NCBI GenBank assembly: GCA_043817485.1
Contig: JBDRGX010000117.1
Location: 1-23,773 of the forward strand
Length of the DNA: 23,773 nt
Direction: 5' to 3'
Source: JBDRGX01 sp043817485 [NCBI: bacterium]
GTDB taxonomy: Bacteria; JBDRGX01
Within the stretch, counting starts at the first letter, position 1; each line of letters begins with the position of its first letter. Under the pieces are notes generated by a model. That model was given only the letters and a program-made list of their open reading frames with translations. It did not search any database and was not told the origin of the DNA. Made by a program: the position numbers and the translations under genes. Below, one piece after another: positions 1 through 8,028 of this stretch.

Positions 1-240
1 CAGCAAATAACAATTCAGTAACAAATATAAGTGTTGGATTAAATCCAAAAGCATTATGTGTATTAGGAAACAGGGTATATGTGGCTAATTATTATAGTAA
101 TAGTGTTTCAATAATAGATACAGCAAATAACAATTCAGTAACAAATATAAGTGTTGGAAGTAATCCAGAAGCATTATGTGTATTAGGAAATAAAGTCTAT
201 GTGGCTAATTATTATAGTGGAAGCATAAGTATTCTTGGAG
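1..240 (+). repeat. 120-bp tandem coding repeat (two copies)
   Basis: Bases 1-120 and 121-240 align without gaps at a period of exactly 120 nt (40 codons). The first about 38 bases are identical and differences increase towards the 3' end of each unit. The array continues out of the window to the left. The near identity at DNA level suggests recent unit duplication or homogenisation. Confidence 0.9.
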
Positions 241-563
241 ATGATGGAAATAATATTAGCGAACTTTTGACAAATTCAAAGAAAAATAAAATTTCATTTT
301 CATACCCAAATCCATTTAATCCAGAATGTTATATTCCAATAGAAATTCCAAATAACAAATCTTCAATCTCAAATATCAAAATCAAAATATATAATATACT
401 TGGCCAAGTAGTTAGAGAAGTAATTACAAACAATGCAAATAGTAGTGTATATTGGGATGGAAGAGATAATTTAGGAAAAGAAGTAAGTTCAGGAATGTAT
501 TTTTATGAAACAATTATAAACAACAAAACACAAAATTGTAAAAAAATGCTAATGCTGAAATAA
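1..563 (+). CDS. YVTN-type beta-propeller surface protein with C-terminal sorting domain (5' end outside window)
   Basis: The reading frame is open from base 3 and enters from outside the window, so the true start and any signal peptide are missing; the GTG at 81 lies within a repeat and is not a start. The visible N-terminal part is two 40-residue repeats containing VYVAN and SVSIIDTAN, the signature of YVTN/SMP-30-like propeller blades. After about residue 95 comes a FlgD-Ig-like C-terminal domain with YPNPFNPE, IKIYNILGQ, WDGRDNLGKEVSSGMYFYE and a basic end (KKMLMLK). This is the pattern of type IX-style sorting domains on exported proteins. The likely role is a cell-surface or secreted repeat protein; its ligand is unknown. 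It ends 40 nt before gnd. A close paralogue lies at 4777-5412. Confidence 0.85.
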   Translation, partial: ANNNSVTNISVGLNPKALCVLGNRVYVANYYSNSVSIIDTANNNSVTNISVGSNPEALCVLGNKVYVANYYSGSISILGDDGNNISELLTNSKKNKISFSYPNPFNPECYIPIEIPNNKSSISNIKIKIYNILGQVVREVITNNANSSVYWDGRDNLGKEVSSGMYFYETIINNKTQNCKKMLMLK

Positions 564-603
564 AAACAAACTTTTATAATATTTAAAAAAAGGAGAGCAA
601 TAA

Positions 604-2028
604 ATGCAAAAAAAAGCAGATATAGGTTTAATTGGATTAGCAGTAATGGGCGAAAATTTAGTTCTTAATATGGAAAGTAATGGATATACTGTAGCAGTTT
701 TTAATAGAACAGTAGAAAAAGTAGATCAATTTATGCAAAATAAAGCATCAGGAAAAAATATTATCGGTACTCATTCAATACAAGAATTTATAGATTCATT
801 ATCTGTTCCTAAAACAATTATGTTAATGGTAAAAGCTGGTTCTCCAGTAGATGATTTTATGGATCAACTTATTCCTTTTTTAGAAAAAGGCGATATTTTA
901 ATTGATGGTGGAAATTCTTATTATCCAGATACTATTAGAAGATGCAAAAAATGTGAAAATCATGGTTTGTATTTTATAGGAACTGGAGTTTCTGGTGGAG
1001 AAGAAGGTGCTTTAAAAGGACCAAGTATTATGCCTGGTGGTCATAAAGAAGCATGGAAAAAACTTAAAAATATTTTTCAAAAAATATCTGCTAAAGCTCC
1101 AAATGGAGTTCCTTGTTGTAATTATGTAGGACCTGATGGTGCTGGTCATTTTGTAAAAATGACTCATAATGGAATTGAATATGCAGACATGCAACTTATT
1201 TGTGAAGCATATTCTTTACTAAAAAATGTTCTTGGTTTAAATAGTAATGAACTTGCAGAAATTTTCAAAAAATGGAATGAAGGAGATTTGGATTCATATC
1301 TTATTGATATTACAGCAAATATTTTAGCTCGAAAAGATGATAAAACTAAAAATCCATTAGTAGAAATGATTTTAGATACTGCTGGACAAAAAGGTACTGG
1401 AAAATGGACATCAGAATCTGCTTTAAATTTAGGAATATCAGTACCTACTATTGCAGAAGCTGTTTTTGCTCGTTGTATTTCTGCAATAAAGGACGAAAGA
1501 GTAAATGCTTCTTCAATACTTTCCGGACCTTCTAATGTTAGTTTTAAAGGAGATAAAGAAAAATTTGTTGAATCTATTCGTATAGCTTTATATACTTCTA
1601 AAATATGTTGTTATGCTCAAGGATTTGCTTTAATGAAAGCTGCTACAAAAGAATATAATTGGGGACTTGATTTTGGAGATATTGCTTTAATGTGGAGAAA
1701 TGGTTGTATTATTAGAGCAAGATTTTTAGAAAAAATTAAAAATGCTTTCAAGAAAAATCCAAATTTAGATAATTTATTATTAGATCCATATTTTAATAAA
1801 ATAATTAAAAAAAGCCAAAAAAAATGGAGAGATGTTGTTATTACTGCAACAAAACTTGGTATTGCTATTCCAGCTTTTTCTTCAGCATTAGCTTATTATG
1901 ATAGTTACCGATGTGATAGATTACCTGCAAATTTACTTCAAGCTCAAAGAGATTATTTTGGTGCTCATACTTATGAAAGAACTGATTGTCCAAGAGGTCA
2001 ATTTTTCCATACAAAATGGATAGTATAA
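604..2028 (+). CDS. gnd: 6-phosphogluconate dehydrogenase, decarboxylating
   Basis: It oxidatively decarboxylates 6-phosphogluconate to ribulose 5-phosphate with reduction of NAD(P)+, in the cytosolic pentose phosphate pathway. At 474 residues it is full length for the long, dimeric form. The N-terminal Rossmann motif GLAVMGENLVLNM is near residue 10. The substrate signature GVSGGEEGALKGPSIMPGG is near residue 130, and GHFVKMTHNGIEY near residue 183 carries the catalytic lysine. The C-terminus has the substrate-binding tail with QRDYFGAHTYER and RGQFFHTKW. The ATG is preceded by AAAGGAGAG at good spacing. It follows the first propeller gene by 40 nt with no visible terminator, so it may be co-transcribed with it. 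Confidence 0.97.
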   Translation: MQKKADIGLIGLAVMGENLVLNMESNGYTVAVFNRTVEKVDQFMQNKASGKNIIGTHSIQEFIDSLSVPKTIMLMVKAGSPVDDFMDQLIPFLEKGDILIDGGNSYYPDTIRRCKKCENHGLYFIGTGVSGGEEGALKGPSIMPGGHKEAWKKLKNIFQKISAKAPNGVPCCNYVGPDGAGHFVKMTHNGIEYADMQLICEAYSLLKNVLGLNSNELAEIFKKWNEGDLDSYLIDITANILARKDDKTKNPLVEMILDTAGQKGTGKWTSESALNLGISVPTIAEAVFARCISAIKDERVNASSILSGPSNVSFKGDKEKFVESIRIALYTSKICCYAQGFALMKAATKEYNWGLDFGDIALMWRNGCIIRARFLEKIKNAFKKNPNLDNLLLDPYFNKIIKKSQKKWRDVVITATKLGIAIPAFSSALAYYDSYRCDRLPANLLQAQRDYFGAHTYERTDCPRGQFFHTKWIV

Positions 2029-2107
2029 AAAATTATATTATATATTAAAAATCCTTTTAAAATCATTTTAAATAAGTGATTATGGATTATAAAAAATAAG
2101 AATTTTA

Positions 2108-3007
2108 ATGTCAAATTTAATAACTAAATTAGGTAAAATTATTTTACCTAATCCAATAATGAATGCTTCAGGTACTTATGATTTAGAAGAAACAAGTTGT
2201 AAAATTATTCCAAAACTTGGAGCATTTGTTACTAAAACTATTACTTTAAAACCATGTGAAGGTAATTTACCTCCTCGAATTATTGAACAAGAACAAGGAC
2301 TTTTGAATTCTATTGGATTACAAAATCCAGGGATAGAAGTATTCCTTGAAAAAAAATTACCTTCTTTGCAAAAATTAAATTCAAAAATAATTGTAAGTAT
2401 TGCTGGAAAAAATTTAGAAGAATATGTTGATTTATCTAAAATATTAGATAAAATACCTGGAATAATTGGATTAGAAATAAACATTTCTTGCCCAAATGTA
2501 AAATCTGGAACTATTTGGGCAGAAAGTCCAAATAAAGTTTATGATTTAATTTCTAAAATCCGTAAATCAACATCTTTGTTTATTATTACCAAATTTTCTC
2601 CTAATGTTACAGATATTAAATTAATAGCTAAAAAAGCTGAACAAGCAGGTACTGATGCAATTTCTTTAATCAACACAATAAAAGGAATGGCTATTAATTT
2701 AACTACAAAAAAAGCAGTTTTTGATAAAAAAATAGGAGGACTTTCAGGTCATTGTATTAAACCAATTGCATTAAGATTAGTTTGGGAAGTATTTTCTGTA
2801 GTAAAAGTTCCAATTATTGGAATGGGTGGAATAATGAATACTGAAGATGCTTTAGAATTTATATTAGCAGGTGCATCATCTCTTGCTATAGGTACAGCTA
2901 ATTTTATTAATCCAAATACAATGTTAGATATAATTAAAGGAATAGAAAAATATTTGAATAAAAATAAAATTAAAAATATTCAAGAATTAATTGGAACTTT
3001 AAAGTAA
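2108..3007 (+). CDS. pyrD: Dihydroorotate dehydrogenase, class 1B catalytic subunit
   Basis: It converts dihydroorotate to orotate with FMN, the fourth step of UMP synthesis. At 299 residues it has normal family length. Visible motifs are NPIMNASGTYD (residues 15-25), GLLNSIGLQNPG (64-75) and NISCPNVKSGT with the catalytic cysteine at 128, which marks class 1 enzymes (class 2 uses serine). The C-terminal FMN-phosphate region IIGMGGI is followed by AGASSLAIGTANF. Sequence style favours type 1B, which normally works with the iron-sulfur/FAD subunit PyrK. No pyrK is adjacent here, so PyrK must be elsewhere or this is a variant. The Shine-Dalgarno is weak. It lies 79 nt after gnd and 12 nt before rlpA. 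Confidence 0.95.
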   Translation: MSNLITKLGKIILPNPIMNASGTYDLEETSCKIIPKLGAFVTKTITLKPCEGNLPPRIIEQEQGLLNSIGLQNPGIEVFLEKKLPSLQKLNSKIIVSIAGKNLEEYVDLSKILDKIPGIIGLEINISCPNVKSGTIWAESPNKVYDLISKIRKSTSLFIITKFSPNVTDIKLIAKKAEQAGTDAISLINTIKGMAINLTTKKAVFDKKIGGLSGHCIKPIALRLVWEVFSVVKVPIIGMGGIMNTEDALEFILAGASSLAIGTANFINPNTMLDIIKGIEKYLNKNKIKNIQELIGTLK

Positions 3008-3019
3008 AGGAGAAAAATA

Positions 3020-3403
3020 ATGAAAAAATGTTTTGCAATATTGATTTTATTATCATTATTTTCAATAGGTTGTGTTAAACAATATCAACAACCTACAACA
3101 TTAAAAAGTTTTGTTGGAACAGCTTCTTGGTATGGCCCAGGATTTCATGGTAAAAAAACTGCAAGTGGAGAAAAATTTAATATGTATGATCTTACTGCAG
3201 CTCATAAAACACTTCCTTTAGGAACTATTGTAAAAATAACTAATTTAAATAATGAAAAAGCAGTAATTGTTAAAATAAATGATCGTGGGCCTTTTTCTGG
3301 AAATAGAATTATTGATGTATCTAAAAAAGCAGCCCAAAAACTTCAAATGATACAAAAAGGAATTATAAAAGTAAGAATAGATGTTTTAAAATTAGGAAAT
3401 TAA
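3020..3403 (+). CDS. rlpA: RlpA-like double-psi beta-barrel lipoprotein
   Basis: The 127-residue protein starts with a lipoprotein signal peptide (hydrophobic stretch, then a lipobox ending SIGC at residue 18). Almost all the rest is one RlpA-like double-psi beta-barrel: [35 protein letters not shown] and VKINDRGPF with the conserved Asp-Arg pair. Family members are outer-membrane-anchored peptidoglycan lytic transglycosylases or septal-ring proteins that cut denuded glycan strands. There is no C-terminal SPOR domain, so septal targeting is not shown. The ATG follows AAAGGAG, and the gene begins 12 nt after pyrD, so translation is probably operonic. Confidence 0.9.
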   Translation: MKKCFAILILLSLFSIGCVKQYQQPTTLKSFVGTASWYGPGFHGKKTASGEKFNMYDLTAAHKTLPLGTIVKITNLNNEKAVIVKINDRGPFSGNRIIDVSKKAAQKLQMIQKGIIKVRIDVLKLGN

Positions 3404-3436
3404 AATATCTAAATTTTTAAAATAAAAGGGGTTTAA

Positions 3437-4738
3437 ATGATTTCTTTATTAGCAATTTTTTTCACATTTGGTATTTTAATTTTTGTTCATGAATTAGGAC
3501 ATTTTATAGCTTGTAGATTAACAAAGGTAAAAGTAGAAATTTTTTCTCTTGGCTTTGGACCAAAACTTATTTCTAAAAAATATAATGATACAATATACCA
3601 AATTGCTTTAATTCCTTTTGGCGGATATGTAAAACCAGCAGGCGACGATATGAAAAATTCAACAAATGCTTCTTATGAATTATCTTCTAAAACAAAAATT
3701 CAACAAATTTTTGTATATATTGCTGGTGCTTTAATGAATATTATTTTGGGATATTTAATTTATTCTTTTCTTTTCATAAAAGGTGTTGAAATTCCAGCTT
3801 CTTTTAATACTACTAAAGTTGGTTATATAAAAACAAATTCTATTATTGAAAAATCTGGAATTCAAATAGAAGATACAATTATTTCAATTAATGAAAATAA
3901 AGTAGAAAAATGGACTGATATTAAAAAAACAATTTTATTAAGTGGAAAAAAAGGATTGCATTTTAAAATTTTAAGAGAAAATCAATATTTAGAAAAAATA
4001 ATTCCTTTTGAAAAAAATATTTCTTTAAGTACATTGTGTGAAGAAGAAATTGGTCCTTATGTTTCTGCTAAAATAGGAAGCATTAAACCAAATACACCTG
4101 CTGCAAAAGCTGGATTTATGCCTCAAGATATAATAACAAAAATAGATAATCAAACAATTACACAATGGTATCAAATGGCAGATATTGTTCATAAAAATGC
4201 AAATAAAAAATTAACTTTTGTAATTCAACGACAAAATAATTTTTTAGAAAAACAAGTTATTCCTCAAGTATATGTTGTAAATAATCAAAAAATAGGTATT
4301 ATAGGAATTCAGCCCGAAACAATAATTAAAAAATATGGATTTGGAAAAGCAATAATAGAATCTGGAAATTCTATTATTCAATTAACTAAAATGACTTATA
4401 TAGGTATTTGGAAATTAATTAATAAAGAAGTTTCTTTTAAAGCTGTTTCTGGACCTCTTGGAATTAGTAAAATAATTGGCAAACAAGCAAAAGAAGGGTT
4501 CACAAATTTACTTAATATTTTAGCTTTTATTAGCATAAGTTTAGCCATATTTAATCTTTTACCTATTCCAATGGTAGATGGTGGACAAATTACTATTTTA
4601 ATGATAGAAGGAATAAGAAAAAAAGATTTTTCTTTAAAAACAAAAAATGTAATTCAACAAATTGGATTTTATCTTCTTATTAGTTTAGCTTTAGTAGTTA
4701 CTTGGAATGACATTTTAAATCTTTTGTTTAAAAAATAA
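3437..4738 (+). CDS. rseP: RseP-type intramembrane zinc metalloprotease (site-2 protease, M50)
   Basis: This integral membrane protease is of the kind that cuts anti-sigma factors or remnant signal peptides within the membrane. In the 433-residue protein the zinc-binding HELGH lies at residues 18-22 in the first membrane segment. A further membrane segment lies near 95-112. Two PDZ-like stretches follow (about 125-190 and 205-285). The C-terminal membrane block contains NLLPIPMVDGG, with the third zinc ligand Asp near residue 381, and ends in another hydrophobic segment. The order matches RseP/YluC. The ATG follows AAAGGGG. It sits 33 nt after rlpA in the same probable transcription unit. No rseA, rpoE or bam gene is visible next to it, so the substrate is not indicated. 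Confidence 0.95.
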   Translation: MISLLAIFFTFGILIFVHELGHFIACRLTKVKVEIFSLGFGPKLISKKYNDTIYQIALIPFGGYVKPAGDDMKNSTNASYELSSKTKIQQIFVYIAGALMNIILGYLIYSFLFIKGVEIPASFNTTKVGYIKTNSIIEKSGIQIEDTIISINENKVEKWTDIKKTILLSGKKGLHFKILRENQYLEKIIPFEKNISLSTLCEEEIGPYVSAKIGSIKPNTPAAKAGFMPQDIITKIDNQTITQWYQMADIVHKNANKKLTFVIQRQNNFLEKQVIPQVYVVNNQKIGIIGIQPETIIKKYGFGKAIIESGNSIIQLTKMTYIGIWKLINKEVSFKAVSGPLGISKIIGKQAKEGFTNLLNILAFISISLAIFNLLPIPMVDGGQITILMIEGIRKKDFSLKTKNVIQQIGFYLLISLALVVTWNDILNLLFKK

Positions 4739-4776
4739 GATGTAGTATCTTTAAAAAAAAGTGAAAAGGAGCAAAC

Positions 4777-5412
4777 ATGTTTAAAAAAATTTTTTTAAGT
4801 TTAGTAATTTTATTATGTGTAATAATAAATATAAGTTATGGAAAATGGAAAGTTGTTGATACTATAAATCTTATTCCTGAAGGAAATAAAGTAAATGGAT
4901 TAAATCCAGGAGCATTATGTGTATTAGGAAATAAGGTATATATGGCTAATAGTGGTAGTAGTAGTGTTTCGATAATAGATACAGCAAAGCAAATAATAAT
5001 GCAGTGACAAATATAACTGTTGGAAAGTATCCAAGCGTATGTGTATTAGAGAACAGGGTATATGTGGCTAATAATGGGTGGAAGCATAAGTATTCTTGGA
5101 GATGATGGAAATACTATTGATAAAATAGCAAATAATTCAAAAATAAACACATTAAATTACCCAAATCCATTTAATCCAGAATGTTATATACCAATAGAAA
5201 TAACAAACAACAAATCCCAAAATATAAAAATAAAAATATATAACATCCTTGGACAAGTAATAAGAGAAGTAATTACAAATAATGCAAATAATTCAGTATA
5301 TTGGGATGGAAGAGATAATTTGGGAAAAGAAGTTTCATCAGGAATGTATTTTTATGAAACAATTATTGACAACAAAACACAAAATTGTAAAAAAATGCTG
5401 ATGTTGAAATAG
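4777..5412 (+). pseudogene. Second YVTN-propeller/sorting-domain protein, broken by two compensating frameshifts
   Basis: It begins with ATG behind AAAAGGAG and encodes a clear signal peptide (KK, then hydrophobic to about residue 21), followed by propeller repeats with LCVLGNKVYMAN and SVSIIDTA. Near 4984-4993 the bases GCAAA are duplicated in tandem. The frame then hits TGA at 5005-5007. The repeat continues in another frame (ANNNAVTNITVG, CVLENRVYVANN) until about 5071, where one extra G restores the original frame. The sorting domain then runs intact from YPNPFNPECYIPIEI to KKMLMLK. The +5 and +1 changes sum to 6, so both ends share one frame. The sorting domain is nearly identical to that of the gene ending at 563. 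As read, it yields a 76-residue secreted fragment. It could be a pseudogene, a switchable gene or a sequencing artefact. Confidence 0.8.
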
Positions 5413-5457
5413 GGAATTCCACCCCCGTCCTGACGGACACCCCCGCCAGCGGGGGAC
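5413..5457 (-). repeat. G+C-rich palindromic repeat, copy A
   Basis: This G+C-rich block is set in AT-rich DNA. The hairpin CCCCCGCCAGCGGGGG (5440-5455) has a 7-bp stem and a 2-base loop. Next to it is a GTCC/GGAC hairpin, then a GGAATTCC end. Relative to copies at 5854, 12041 and 18182 it is inverted. It begins immediately after the stop codon of the second propeller gene. Its form resembles REP/BIME-type elements; no REP-associated transposase is visible in the window. Confidence 0.85.
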
Positions 5458-5648
5458 AAATTAAAAAATAAAAAAAATATTGTAGTTGCAGGGATTTGTT
5501 TCTGCTGTGTCACAATTAAAAACAAAATAAGGCAAAAATTAAAACAAAATTCAAAATTATCTTGTGAATAATTTTAAAAGTGCTACAAAGTCATTACAAA
5601 ATACATTTTTGATAACAATTAGGTATAGAAACATTGGTTTTCTTGTTT

Positions 5649-6514
5649 CTACATACTTGTAAGTTTCTCAATGAGTCCTATAACACCAAATATTGTAATC
5701 ATTCTGGCTATATTAAAGCAACTTGAAAACAACGACATTTCTGCTTTAACCCTATCAAGCCCTCGTAGCAAGAATGATTGAACTCCAAGATTTCGTTTAA
5801 TCCCAAAGTCGCATTTAAACGCTAACGATGTTGGCTTCGTTACGGCTTCTTATGTCCCCCCCCGCTGGCGGGGGTGTCCGTTATAGGACAGGGGTGGAAT
5901 TCTTTAATACATTGCGTGTTCTCGCACAGAGGAATTTTCGTCGCCTCCTTCTTGTGCGCCTTTGTTATCATTTTAAATTCAACTTAGTATTGATTCTATT
6001 CGTTCATCTATCTTTACAAGATATTTTTCACATTTTTCTTTAGTCCAACTATTGTTTATTGAATCTTGGCTCTTATTTTACTGCCATTAATAAATAATGT
6101 ATTGCCTTCTATTAAATCAAGTTTGATACATAATTTTGCACATTGTTTCAATATGTTTTTGAGTGCTTTTTTGTTATTTTTTCTAAATTCTGCTATGGTT
6201 TTATGGTCTGGCGATCATAAAAGCCAGATAAATGATAGATTATGGGAACAGATCTTTCTGCTTTTCGTGAACTTCTTATACCATACGAACATCCATATAC
6301 TAATAGTTTGATCATAAACTTGGGATTGTATGCTGAATTTCCAACCCGACCATTTTGTAATATTATTCCAAGTTTTCTTAAATTAAGTGATTCTACAAAT
6401 GCATCATATACTCGCACTGGATCATTTTTTGTCACATATTCTTCAACGAGACCGTGTCTCAATGCTTGATGAAAATAAATTCGATTGAGAACGATTCCCG
6501 CACTTGTATGCCAT
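5649..6514 (-). pseudogene. IS1182-family transposase remnant (N- and C-terminal pieces)
   Basis: From ATG at 6514 the peptide begins MAYKCGNRSQSNLF. A 16-base insertion near 6440 shifts the frame into EEYVTKNDPVRVYDAFVES, the N-terminal InsH/DUF772-like domain. Another frameshift near 6210 leads to PDHKTIAEFRKNNKKALKN. A one-base loss near 6066 leads to INNSWTKEKCEKYL. The sequence then runs into the palindromic repeat at about 5980. The C-terminal end reappears below about 5820 as KRNLGVQSFLLRGLDRVKAE, with FNIARMI before a TAG at 5649-5651. The central DDE catalytic region is absent, so no active product is possible. Family assignment rests on these motifs as I recognise them. Confidence 0.8.
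5803..5995 (+). repeat. Long palindromic repeat unit, copy B (inside the IS remnant)
   Basis: The core at 5854-5902 has CCCCCGC-TG-GCGGGGG (5859-5874), then TGTCC-GTTATA-GGACA (5875-5890), then GGGGTGGAATTC. The homology with 11994-12158 extends well beyond the core. To the left, CATTTAAACGCTAAC and CTTCTTATGTCC match. To the right, TTTAATACATT, TTTCGTCGCC and ATTCAACTT match. The unit therefore approaches 190 bp with several possible stem-loops. Short open frames across it are hydrophobic low-complexity artefacts. Confidence 0.75.
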
Positions 6515-6640
6515 GATATTATCTTCTTTTGTTTTTATTTATTATTACAAAAAGATTATATCATTTTTATTTTTTTTTGTAACTTATTTTTTCTTTTTTT
6601 TCGATATTTTAACAAAGCAAATTTATATAATTGTGACACA

Positions 6641-6832
6641 ATCTCTTCGTTTCGAAATGACAGAAGCCATTTGAAATGACAAAAATGCTTAATAACAAAA
6701 GCTGTTTGGAATGAGAGATTTCTCATTTTGAGTTTGTGTAGGTGAATCGACCGACGATTAAAATCATCGGTTCAAGATTGTCGGGTTCAAGCACGATCTG
6801 TTAATTTATAACTACATCAAATCCATAACACT
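6641..6832. repeat. Non-coding stretch with small palindromes and repeated motifs
   Basis: No gene is seen here. GAAATGACA occurs twice (about 6654 and 6672), with a degenerate third copy near 6709. AATGAGA-GATT-TCTCATT (about 6710-6727) is a perfect 7-bp hairpin. ACCGACGATT-AA-AATCATCGGT (about 6749-6770) is a 10-bp hairpin with one mismatch, followed by two GGTTCAAG-like words. Such words resemble dispersed intergenic repeats, and either hairpin could serve as a 3' end for the minus-strand isomerase gene that stops at 6833. No tRNA cloverleaf can be drawn. Confidence 0.4.
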
Positions 6833-7894
6833 TTATTTAATTTTTGCTAATTCGTTTTTTAAATAATTAATCGGCTCAATTGTTGTTGGATCTTGATTAT
6901 TTAAAATAGCCAAATAAAAACTAATAAAATCACCTAAATAAATAAAAGAAAATAATCGAGTTAAAACATTTTTTCCAGCAAATTTAATTTCAACTACTTC
7001 TTTTATTTTATTTTTAATTGCTTTTTCAGTTATATCCATTCTTAATTTTATTCGACTATGATCTTGAATATCTTTCAAATAAATGACAATTACATCTTTT
7101 AGCCAAGATGCAGGAGTTTCCCAACCTACAATTTCATTATGATTTAATTCTGGAAAAACATTAAAAAAAGCACACATTTTACTATTTTCATTAAATTGAG
7201 CTTTCCATCGCATTACTATTGGTTCCATTTTTTGAACTCCTCCGTACACAAGCACTAATTTTTTATGAAATTTTAAAGCCATTTGTTTAGCCAAATTAGA
7301 TTCTAATGGATTATCTATAGCATATTGCTCAAAAAGTTTTTTAAAACAAGACAAACATTCTTTAATTTGCATTTGTTTATTTTTTATTAATCCCATTTTT
7401 TGTAAAACTATAAGTTGAGGTAAAAATAAATATCCTAAAGCAGCTCTTGGAGACATTCCTTTGGGAATATTTACTAATATATTTTTATTTTTTAAAGCAA
7501 GTTTTTCTAATTTACCACCAGAAGTAATTACTACTATTTTTGCTTTTTTACGATGAGCTTCTTTATAACAAGATAAAGTTTCTTCAGTATTTCCAGAATA
7601 ACTACAAGCAATTACCAAAGTATCTTTATCAACAAATTCTGGTAAAGAATAATTTCTTATTACCATTATTGGAATTTTAATTTCATTAGATAAATAAGTT
7701 TTTAACAAATCTCCACCAATAGCTGAACCACCCATCCCAGCAACAATAATATTTTTAATAGAATTATCTTTTTCTACTTTTACTTTTTCTGTTATTTTTA
7801 TTGCATCTTCAAATTGGTCTGAAAAATTAGCAATTAGTTCATACATATTAGAACAATCAAGTTTTTTTATTTGTTCAAAATTATTTAAAATCAT
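6833..7894 (-). CDS. Bifunctional phosphoglucose/phosphomannose isomerase (SIS domain)
   Basis: It interconverts glucose 6-phosphate or mannose 6-phosphate with fructose 6-phosphate in the cytosol. The 353-residue protein has tandem SIS folds. GMGGSAIGGDLLKTYL near residue 54 binds the sugar phosphate, and SYSGNTEETL near 97 is the SIS serine motif. The family-specific region KMEPIVMRWKAQFNENSK, followed by FPELNHNEIVGWE, carries the catalytic Glu and His. These motifs identify the archaeal/bacterial PGI-PMI branch rather than classical Pgi. The ATG is preceded by AAAGGA. It lies 134 nt downstream of the RM gene, whose base composition is visibly different, so co-expression is unlikely to be functional. 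It links hexose phosphates to the pentose phosphate enzyme Gnd in the same window. Confidence 0.92.
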   Translation of the reverse strand: MILNNFEQIKKLDCSNMYELIANFSDQFEDAIKITEKVKVEKDNSIKNIIVAGMGGSAIGGDLLKTYLSNEIKIPIMVIRNYSLPEFVDKDTLVIACSYSGNTEETLSCYKEAHRKKAKIVVITSGGKLEKLALKNKNILVNIPKGMSPRAALGYLFLPQLIVLQKMGLIKNKQMQIKECLSCFKKLFEQYAIDNPLESNLAKQMALKFHKKLVLVYGGVQKMEPIVMRWKAQFNENSKMCAFFNVFPELNHNEIVGWETPASWLKDVIVIYLKDIQDHSRIKLRMDITEKAIKNKIKEVVEIKFAGKNVLTRLFSFIYLGDFISFYLAILNNQDPTTIEPINYLKNELAKIK

Positions 7895-7934
7895 TTTGTA
7901 TTCCTTTCTTTAAAAAAATTTTATTTGATAATAA

Positions 7935-7955
7935 GTTTCTATCAAAAATAGAAAC
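7935..7955. other. 8-bp AT-rich hairpin between RM gene and isomerase
   Basis: GTTTCTAT (7935-7942) and ATAGAAAC (7948-7955) pair perfectly around a 5-base loop. The stem has few G/C pairs and no clear T-run follows on the minus strand, so it is at best a weak terminator of the RM gene or part of the isomerase leader. Confidence 0.3.
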
Positions 7956-8028
7956 AATATATATATTAGTTAAAATTCAAAATATAGAATAAATGCAAAT
8001 ATTTTGATTCCTGTATTTTAACTTGGAA

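Larger units (their letters stand above)
5506..6640 (-). mobile_element. Decayed IS1182-like insertion sequence with terminal inverted repeats
   Basis: TGTGTCACAATTA at 5506-5518 and its exact reverse complement at 6628-6640 form 13-bp terminal inverted repeats. Between them, in consistent minus orientation, are the N-terminal and C-terminal parts of an IS1182-family transposase. The 1135-bp span is shorter than complete family members because the centre of the transposase is missing. A palindromic repeat unit (5803-5995) occupies its place. I see no convincing target-site duplication outside the inverted repeats. The element looks long dead. Confidence 0.75.

Noticed and set aside
81-83. GTG at 81 as the start of the first gene
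   Set aside because: The frame is open from base 3 and the same repeat sequence continues upstream, so this is an internal Val.
1-240. Possible CRISPR-like direct repeats
   Set aside because: The units are contiguous, in frame and encode propeller blades; there are no unique spacers.
4988-5073. Programmed ribosomal frameshifting in the second propeller gene
   Set aside because: No slippery heptamer with downstream structure is visible, and two opposite shifts would be needed.
5828-6043. Plus-strand open frame of 71 codons
   Set aside because: It reads through the palindromic repeat and antisense IS sequence; no ribosome site and no family resemblance.
6066-6679. Plus-strand open frames of 64-81 codons
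   Set aside because: They are antisense to the transposase remnant or in its flanking T-rich DNA.
6749-6800. tRNA-like GGTTCAAG words
   Set aside because: No acceptor stem or cloverleaf fits; a simple hairpin with repeated words explains it.
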